A DNA stretch of 31,017 bases from Candidatus Thorarchaeota archaeon (GTDB lineage Archaea; Asgardarchaeota; Thorarchaeia; Thorarchaeales; Thorarchaeaceae): NCBI GenBank assembly GCA_029855935.1, contig JAGSHN010000007.1, forward strand, positions 1-31,017, in the 5' to 3' direction. Shown here piece after piece: positions 26,153-31,017 of the stretch; position 1 is the stretch's first letter; the number at the start of each line of letters is the position of its first letter. A model generated the notes under the pieces. The model had not been told where the DNA came from, searched no databases, and was given only the letters and a program-made list of their open reading frames with translations. Made by a program: the position numbers and the translations under genes.

Positions 26153-26239
26153 GTGTCGACTCACTGGCGACAGAGGAAAGGTCTCCAGCCCGTCTACCGT
26201 CTGGGAGAGTTGCCTGATGAACGGATCAGAGAGGTGTGA
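26153..26239 (+). CDS. Candidate 28-aa ORF after the giant gene, maybe a broken 47-codon ORF
   Basis: GTG 26153 is 7 bases after an AGGAG (26141-26145) that overlaps the end of the giant gene. The product begins MSTHWRQRKG and ends PDERIREV before a TGA at 26237. The same frame then stays open for 18 more codons (DRDPVAAGQLISEGEGAD) to a TAG at 26294-26296 and still looks protein-like, so this may be a 47-codon ORF broken by one stop mutation. The protein is not recognised. It fills part of the 282-bp gap before the next gene; the rest of that gap holds only a promoter-like element. Confidence 0.3.
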   Translation: MSTHWRQRKGLQPVYRLGELPDERIREV

Positions 26240-26381
26240 GACCGTGACCCGGTCGCTGCCGGTCAGCTCATCTCAGAGGGCGAAGGCGCGGACTAGGGCA
26301 ATCTCGTTTCCCCAGCGAGTCGACGATGAGGTGGTTCTGAGTGTTGACTGCACTCGACGATGCTCTGGTCTTGCGTACGAC

Positions 26382-26396
26382 GTACTGATATAGTAC
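26382..26396 (+). promoter_or_regulatory. TATA-like element inside a short dyad
   Basis: GTACT-GATAT-AGTAC: 5-base arms flank the AT-rich centre, and TGATATAG is TATA-like, 45 bases before GTG 26431. It is the probable promoter of the small membrane protein gene. The dyad could allow a regulator to compete with TBP. Confidence 0.35.
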
Positions 26397-26430
26397 CATC
26401 TACCGTCCTGGCGAAGAGGAGAGAGACAGG

Positions 26431-27042
26431 GTGAAGGACGAGCACTCGGAGGCGGACGAAGCTCTGTTGGAGATCGCTGTGGGGATGTGCGAGCGGCTCG
26501 GTATCGCTCCACCAGAGCGAATCGAGATGGATGCAAACACACTCCACATCTTTCCGGCCGCACTTGGTGTCGCGACGCTCCCACACTTGGACAACGACGG
26601 CACACTACATCTCCACCCCGCGCTCGTAGAGGAGCTCGGCGATGAGGCCGTGGCCCAGGCAATTCTCCAGACCGTACTGCGCCGACGTGGCAACGTACTG
26701 GTCCGTTGGCATCCGTACATGTACATTGTTCTCCTCATTGTGCCTTGGGTCGGGGCCTTCATGGGCTTCGACTATGTGGAGGGGATCTCGACATCCTTGC
26801 CTCTGCCCCTGCTCTACCTTGTGCCCCTGCTGGGATACTGGGTGGGTGCTCTTCTCTTCGAGCGCGTGTATCGGCCCCACATAGAGTTTGTCGTGGATAC
26901 GATGAGTAGGATGGGCGTCTGGAACGAGGAGGATGCACGCGAGTTTGCGCAGGGCACCAAGACTGGTATGAGGTACCTTGCGCTCTGTCTATGGCTCCTC
27001 CTCTTTGTGCACGTAGGGTTCAGGATTGGCCTGTTCCGCTAG
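26431..27042 (+). CDS. Small membrane protein resembling an M48 peptidase without HExxH
   Basis: 203 aa. The soluble N-terminal 90 residues recall the start of M48 (HtpX/Ste24) metallopeptidase domains: CERLGIAPPERIEMD, then LHLHPALVEELGDEAVAQAILQTVLRRRGN at 59-88, where M48 enzymes have '...sLl..L..eEl.aVlaHElgHi...'. At the expected HExxH site the sequence reads TVLRR (81-85), so no zinc site is present. Three hydrophobic segments follow (about 96-113, 122-142, 182-202) with a basic stretch and a charged loop between the last two. GTG 26431 has GAGGAG 9 bases upstream; no in-frame ATG precedes it. If related to M48, it is a pseudoenzyme, perhaps binding membrane proteins. The relation rests on pattern only. 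It could be an unrelated three-helix membrane protein. Confidence 0.7.
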   Translation: MKDEHSEADEALLEIAVGMCERLGIAPPERIEMDANTLHIFPAALGVATLPHLDNDGTLHLHPALVEELGDEAVAQAILQTVLRRRGNVLVRWHPYMYIVLLIVPWVGAFMGFDYVEGISTSLPLPLLYLVPLLGYWVGALLFERVYRPHIEFVVDTMSRMGVWNEEDAREFAQGTKTGMRYLALCLWLLLFVHVGFRIGLFR

Positions 27043-27143
27043 TGGCGGCCTAGCGAAGCCGATTTCCCAATCCTTTTGAGCAGGCCCCCGCCAAACAACA
27101 GCGGTTGGCGCGTATGAGTAGTCGAGTTGGTGGCGTGGGAACA

Positions 27144-28043
27144 ATGAATACAGCGGTACTATCAACATTCTCGATTGCTGCGAGAGACCCCGGGAATGGC
27201 GACCTGGGTGTGGCCGTGCAGAGCAAGTTTCCTGCGGTCGGTGCCATCGTGCCGTGGGCGAGGGCCAATGTTGGCGCCATCGCCACACAGGCGTGGGCGA
27301 ATGTGTCCTACGGTCCGAGAGGACTTGAGCTGCTGGCTCAGGGAATGTCTGCGGGCGACGTTGTCAAGAAACTGGTCGCAGAAGACGAGCGGGCAGAACA
27401 CAGACAGGTCGGCGTAGTGGACTCGAAGGGCCGTGCTGCCGCTCATACAGGGTCGGAGTGCATGGAGTGGGCCGGTCACATCGTTGGTGACGGCTACGCG
27501 TGTCAGGGCAACATCCTCGCGGGGGAGGCTGTGGTGACCTCCATGGCCGAGGCGTTCGAGAGTACAGAGGGTGATCTCATCGACAGACTGTTCGCGGCAC
27601 TCAAGGCCGGACAGGCCGCTGGTGGTGACCGCCGCGGGATGCAGTCCGCGGCGATGCTTGTGGTCCGCGAGGCTGGTGGTTACGAGGGCGGCTCTGACAG
27701 GTACTTGGACATCAGAGTGGACGACCACCCCGACCCAATCAACGAGCTTGAGCGCATCTCCAAGATCTACGATATGACGCTGCTGAGCCGTGAGGACCCG
27801 AGCAGGCTGTTGACCATAACCGGAGATGTCGCACAGCGGGTCCAGGAGGCGCTTGTCGCACTGGGCTATCTGGACACCGTCGCTGGGCCGGGGTTCCCGG
27901 AGAGGGCGCAGAGGGCCCTCAACGAGTTCATCGCGGTCAACAACTTTGAGAACAAGATGCGCGATGATGGCAAGATCTGGCAGAGCGTCTACGACTACCT
28001 GCTCGACAAGGCACGTGAGAGGAAGGCCAGACTCCGGCGCTGA
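27144..28043 (+). CDS. DUF1028 family protein with C-terminal peptidoglycan-binding-like domain
   Basis: 299 aa from ATG 27144. The first 220 residues are a clear DUF1028 domain, which has an Ntn-hydrolase-like fold and no established reaction: LSTFSIAARDPGNGDLGVAV at the start, then VPWARANVGAIATQAWANVSYGPRGLELL, VGVVDSKGRAAAHTGSECMEWAGH, YACQGNILAG, AGQAAGGDRRGMQSAAMLVV and DIRVDDHPDPINELERI. Residues about 230-299 (EALVALGYLDTVAGPGFPERAQRALNEF...) resemble the peptidoglycan-binding-like domain often found at the end of this family. ATG 27144 is chosen because members begin a few residues before 'TFSI'; TTG 27105 or ATG 27114 would add an unconserved tail. No signal peptide, so probably cytoplasmic. 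Last gene before the CRISPR region. The role in an archaeon without murein is unclear. Confidence 0.88.
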   Translation: MNTAVLSTFSIAARDPGNGDLGVAVQSKFPAVGAIVPWARANVGAIATQAWANVSYGPRGLELLAQGMSAGDVVKKLVAEDERAEHRQVGVVDSKGRAAAHTGSECMEWAGHIVGDGYACQGNILAGEAVVTSMAEAFESTEGDLIDRLFAALKAGQAAGGDRRGMQSAAMLVVREAGGYEGGSDRYLDIRVDDHPDPINELERISKIYDMTLLSREDPSRLLTITGDVAQRVQEALVALGYLDTVAGPGFPERAQRALNEFIAVNNFENKMRDDGKIWQSVYDYLLDKARERKARLRR

Positions 28044-28557
28044 GAGAACGCTGTTCCACGAGACCACCTCGCCAGCCCGGCTACGCGGCACCTACTCATC
28101 ACGACATACCGAAGAATTGATATTCAAAACTCGAAGAACTCTTCCGTGGAGAATGGCATTCGGTCCGGGGAGCGTCAACAGCCCCCTGAAGACCTGAGTG
28201 AATGAGTAGAAGGAGGGTAGGCGCAATGGCCAGCAAGTCAAAGGAGATAAACGTGCTGAAGGAGTCCAGTAGGATCATTCCGAGCAATGCGCGACCCAAG
28301 ACGGAGACGAAGTTTCCGAAGATTGACTCATTGAACCGCCTGTAGGCGATCTTGAGGAACCGGGGCACGACCGTACGCCAGACTGCGCGATGCGGTGCCG
28401 TGCGTCCGGGTCCCCCGTTTTTCTGGTCTGTTTCGTACACTCCAACACCTGAGGGTCGGAACAAGTGACCCGCGAGATACTCCCTGAGAGATGCGGCGTT
28501 GACCTGAATCACCCGTGCACGCCAAGTGTGACTGGGAGCCAATCCGAAACTAGAAGT
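28044..28557. other. Gap between DUF1028 gene and CRISPR array
   Basis: About 510 bp. The only ORF of note is the doubtful minus-strand one at 28099-28542. I see no RNA gene, and no AT-rich leader; this fits the view that this is the distal end of the array. Near 28541-28557 the plus strand reads AATCCGAAACTAGAAGT, which resembles part of the CRISPR repeat in opposite orientation. Confidence 0.45.
28099..28542 (-). CDS. Doubtful ORF, possible decayed transposase end or unknown protein
   Basis: 147 codons from TTG 28542, with no ribosome binding site; a TGA precedes the open frame at 28561-28563. The middle, VVPRFLKIAYRRFNESIFGNFVSVLGRALL, followed by a hydrophobic stretch ending LLLLIHSGL, loosely recalls the C-terminus of DDE transposases of IS5/ISNCY type ('YRRRSNVESTFS...', '...LCHN...LIQ'), but DDE residues cannot be assigned. 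Codons in the middle (RFLKIAYRRFNESIFGNF) are C-rich in third position, as in real genes here; the ends are not. It could be a transposase remnant, a small hydrophobic protein or a chance ORF. No inverted repeats or target duplications were seen. Confidence 0.28.
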   Translation of the reverse strand: MAPSHTWRARVIQVNAASLREYLAGHLFRPSGVGVYETDQKNGGPGRTAPHRAVWRTVVPRFLKIAYRRFNESIFGNFVSVLGRALLGMILLDSFSTFISFDLLAIAPTLLLLIHSGLQGAVDAPRTECHSPRKSSSSFEYQFFGMS

Positions 28558-28721
28558 GTCTCAGCTCCGCCTCGGTCAGATTCAAACTGGCGTCTTCGTT
28601 TTTGAAGAACTTGTGTATGGTCTGTCAGAACCTGCCTGTAGTCCGATTCAAACATTGGGCGGTCATCGTAGTGATCGTGGCTATGCCGCCTCTCAACCCT
28701 ACCGCCTAGTCCGATTCAAAC
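28557..28721 (-). repeat. Three degenerate repeats at the distal end of the array
   Basis: Copies at about 28557-28587, 28623-28653 and 28690-28721. Each keeps the plus-strand right end (GATTCAAAC, longer in the second and third) while the left half has many changes and single-base length differences. Spacers of about 35 and 36 nt between them are still normal. Read on the minus strand, the 5' half of each repeat is retained and the 3' half (the crRNA handle) is lost. Confidence 0.85.
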
Positions 28722-31017
28722 GTGCAATATCCACGCAATGATGCCCTGAAGGAATGCGGTTTCAACCCTACTTCTAGTCCGATTCAAGCTCGTCAGGATA
28801 GTCCACAGATGGGGTGGAATGCGATAGTTTCAACCCTACTTCTAGTCCGATTCAAACTTCTTCTACAGGGCATTGGGTGGTCTGTCTGGCCTTGGTTCCA
28901 ACCCTACTTCTAGTCCGATTAAAACCGGACTCTGTCATCGTGCAGAGTGCCGACAGAGAGTAGTTTCAACCCTACTTCTAGTCCGATTCAAACGATACCA
29001 TGCGTGTCGCTAAGGTCAAGCCAATCGAGGTTTCAACCCTACTTCTAGTCCGATTCAAACAATCGACATCTACCTCTATGCGCCGAGTTACTGCGAGGTT
29101 TCAACCCTACTTCTAGTCCGATTCAAACACGTAATCAGACGCACCGAGCCTGACCCGATATACGACGTTTCAACCCTACTTCTAGTCCGATTCAAACTCT
29201 CCTCCTACGAGGATGGAGAGGCGCGTGGAGTTGTGTTTCAACCCTACTTCTAGTCCGATTCAAACGAGGGCTACTCCGAGTCCTTCGCCGACGTCAGCGA
29301 TGTTTCAACCCTACTTCTAGTCCGATTCAAACTCATCATCTACATAGTACAGCCCACCGTCCTACACAGGGTTTCAACCCTACTTCTAGTCCGATTCAAA
29401 CGCTGATGAACGCAACAATTGCCAGAGCAGTAGCAATGTTTCAACCCTACTTCTAGTCCGATTCAAACACCGAACACTTCCCAGAGACCCTGTCTCTCGC
29501 GATGAGTTTTAACCCTACTTCTAGTCCGATTCAAACCGTCTTGTCTGGCCCGCTCGGACTCGCATTCGAGCTGTTTCAACCCTACTTCTAGTCCGATTCA
29601 AACGCGGGAGATGGACTTCGATCAACTCCTCCGCGCCATGTTTCAACCCTACTTCTAGTCCGATTCAAACGCGAGATAGTCGCGGGCGATATAGTGTCAA
29701 TCCGGGAGAGTTTCAACCCTACTTCTAGTCCGATTCAAACTCCTTCGTTTCTTGTTTTTAAGATGATAAGACGCCTAGTTTCAACCCTACTTCTAGTCCG
29801 ATTCAAACCCGCGTGCGTTTCATTGACGAGCTGTACGCGATTGTGGTTTCAACCCTACTTCTAGTCCGATTCAAACGAGTGGAGTTCGAACACTTACATC
29901 TACGACAACACAGTTTCAACCCTACTTCTAGTCCGATTCAAACTACAACAGGGAAATCTGTTATCACACCCGCAACAGAGGTTTCAACCCTACTTCTAGT
30001 CCGATTCAAACCACAGGGTCGACATCTATGACGCCCGTGCCGTCCTCGGTTTCAACCCTACTTCTAGTCCGATTCAAACAGCGAGAGCTCAGGCTGCTGA
30101 GATACGTCTACGTCTGTTTCAACCCTACTTCTAGTCCGATTCAAACCTACTCGAGGAGGAGATTCGCGGGCTGTTCTACTGTGGTTTCAACCCTACTTCT
30201 AGTCCGATTCAAACCCTCCGAGTCGTTGACATCACCGTCATCTGACCGTGTCGTTTCAACCCTACTTCTAGTCCGATTCAAACCCACAGTGGCAATGAAC
30301 CTGAGCACCTTTGCCACCAGGTTTCAACCCTACTTCTAGTCCGATTCAAACAGACTGGATGAAGTGCGCAATCATCCTGATCATCATGTTTCAACCCTAC
30401 TTCTAGTCCGATTCAAACGAGGACGAATCACCCTAGTGAATCCCTACAAGTTGCGTTTCAACCCTACTTCTAGTCCGATTCAAACTGGGTGGAGGAGGCC
30501 TGTGGATATGACCTACACCCCAGTTTCAACCCTACTTCTAGTCCGATTCAAACGCGATGAGATGACAAGGACGATAGAGATATACACAGAGTTTCAACCC
30601 TACTTCTAGTCCGATTCAAACTGAGGAGGCCTATACCGTTGTGGAGGGTCTTCTTGAGTTTCAACCCTACTTCTAGTCCGATTCAAACTCGCAATGTGTC
30701 GTACCGACGCTATCAGACTGACCCTGTTTCAACCCTACTTCTAGTCCGATTCAAACCAATGGTCACGAGGACCGTCAGCGCTCACGACCTCGGTTTCAAC
30801 CCTACTTCTAGTCCGATTCAAACCCTCAGTACCTCCTCTGCGAACTGCTCCAAACAGCTAGTTTCAACCCTACTTCTAGTCCGATTCAAACGAGTATGCA
30901 AGGGCCGAAATGAAGAAGTTCCATCGCGGTTTCAACCCTACTTCTAGTCCGATTCAAACAGATAGTCGACATCAAATCGCACCCGCTCACCACTGTGTTT
31001 CAACCCTACTTCTAGTC
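28557..31017 (-). CRISPR. CRISPR array: 37 repeats, 36 spacers, continues beyond right edge
   Basis: The repeat is 31 nt; on the plus strand it begins GTTTCAACCC and ends CCGATTCAAAC, and the two ends form an imperfect inverted repeat. Full-length copies start at 28759, 28827, 28895, 28963, 29030, 29098 and so on, with spacings of 67-70 bases. The last copy starts at 30997 and is cut by the window edge after 21 bases. Spacers are 35-39 nt, mostly 36 or 37. The three leftmost copies are strongly degenerate; copies at 28759, 28895 and 29506 have one or two changes; the rest look identical. Decay at the left end and the 3' sequence on the minus strand (GGGTTGAAAC, close to the ATTGAAAC-type crRNA handle of type I and III systems) both point to minus-strand transcription with the leader to the right. 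No cas gene lies in the window, so the type cannot be stated. Confidence 0.98.

Noticed and set aside
26145-26393. 82-aa plus-strand ORF after the giant gene
   Set aside because: The translation is Arg/Ser-rich and unlike a real protein; the overlapping GTG-started small ORF has a better ribosome binding site and codons.
27162-28091. 309-aa ORF on the minus strand opposite the DUF1028 gene
   Set aside because: Shadow of a recognisable gene; GC-rich third positions create long antisense frames.
28044-28557. CRISPR leader or cas genes at the left end of the array
   Set aside because: No AT-rich leader and no Cas motifs; repeat decay marks this as the distal end.
30486-30657. Two spacers sharing GAGGAGGCCT
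   Set aside because: A 10-base match between unrelated spacers is within chance; no longer similarity.
28722-31017. Plus-strand ORFs inside the CRISPR array with repeating VSTLLLVRFK and FNPTSSPIQT peptides
   Set aside because: They are translations of the repeat in two frames; no ribosome binding sites or protein character.

Overview
The window looks like chromosomal DNA of an archaeon, most likely an Asgard archaeon of Thorarchaeota type. The lineage is an inference from protein style, not from a marker gene. Evidence for an archaeon: AT-rich TATA-type boxes in front of genes, one with a purine-rich BRE-like stretch; Shine-Dalgarno sites of GGAGG/GGTGA type; GTG and TTG starts; several KaiC/RAD55-type ATPases; and large secreted beta-helix, propeller and Ig-like proteins that end in a Thr/Ser-rich linker, one membrane helix and a short basic tail.

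Layout. (1) 1-2445, minus: the first 815 codons of a right-handed beta-helix (NosD-like) surface protein that runs off the left edge. (2) 2526-9582: a regulatory block. On the minus strand it holds a TPR protein, a GNAT acetyltransferase, a two-domain KaiC-like ATPase, a stand-alone response regulator and a KaiC-like protein without a P-loop. A single-domain KaiC-like ATPase follows on the plus strand, facing two more stand-alone receiver proteins on the minus strand. No histidine kinase and no output domain is visible. (3) 10176-26148, plus: three co-oriented surface proteins: a beta-helix protein (871 aa), a beta-propeller protein (668 aa) and a giant Ig-repeat membrane protein (about 3650 aa). 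The last two are separated by only a few bases and probably share one promoter at 13117. (4) 26153-28043, plus: a tiny ORF, a small membrane protein that resembles an M48 peptidase without its catalytic motif, and a DUF1028 protein with a C-terminal peptidoglycan-binding-like part. (5) 28099-28542, minus: a doubtful, possibly degenerate ORF. (6) 28557-31017: a CRISPR array of 37 repeats and 36 spacers that runs off the right edge. Repeat decay at the left end and the repeat's 3' sequence suggest minus-strand transcription, with leader and any cas genes beyond the right edge.

How it may fit together (inference): the KaiC/receiver block sits between two sets of cell-surface genes and may control them or another surface process. 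Perfect inverted repeats lie next to two predicted promoters (4004-4022 and 13144-13160) and a weaker one overlaps a third (26382-26396), so regulator binding there is a testable idea. The most unusual items are the giant protein with a membrane hairpin in its middle and a Cys/His-rich insertion, the loss of P-loops in two of four KaiC-type domains, the TPR protein with four C-terminal cysteines exactly 11 residues apart, and the M48-like protein lacking HExxH.
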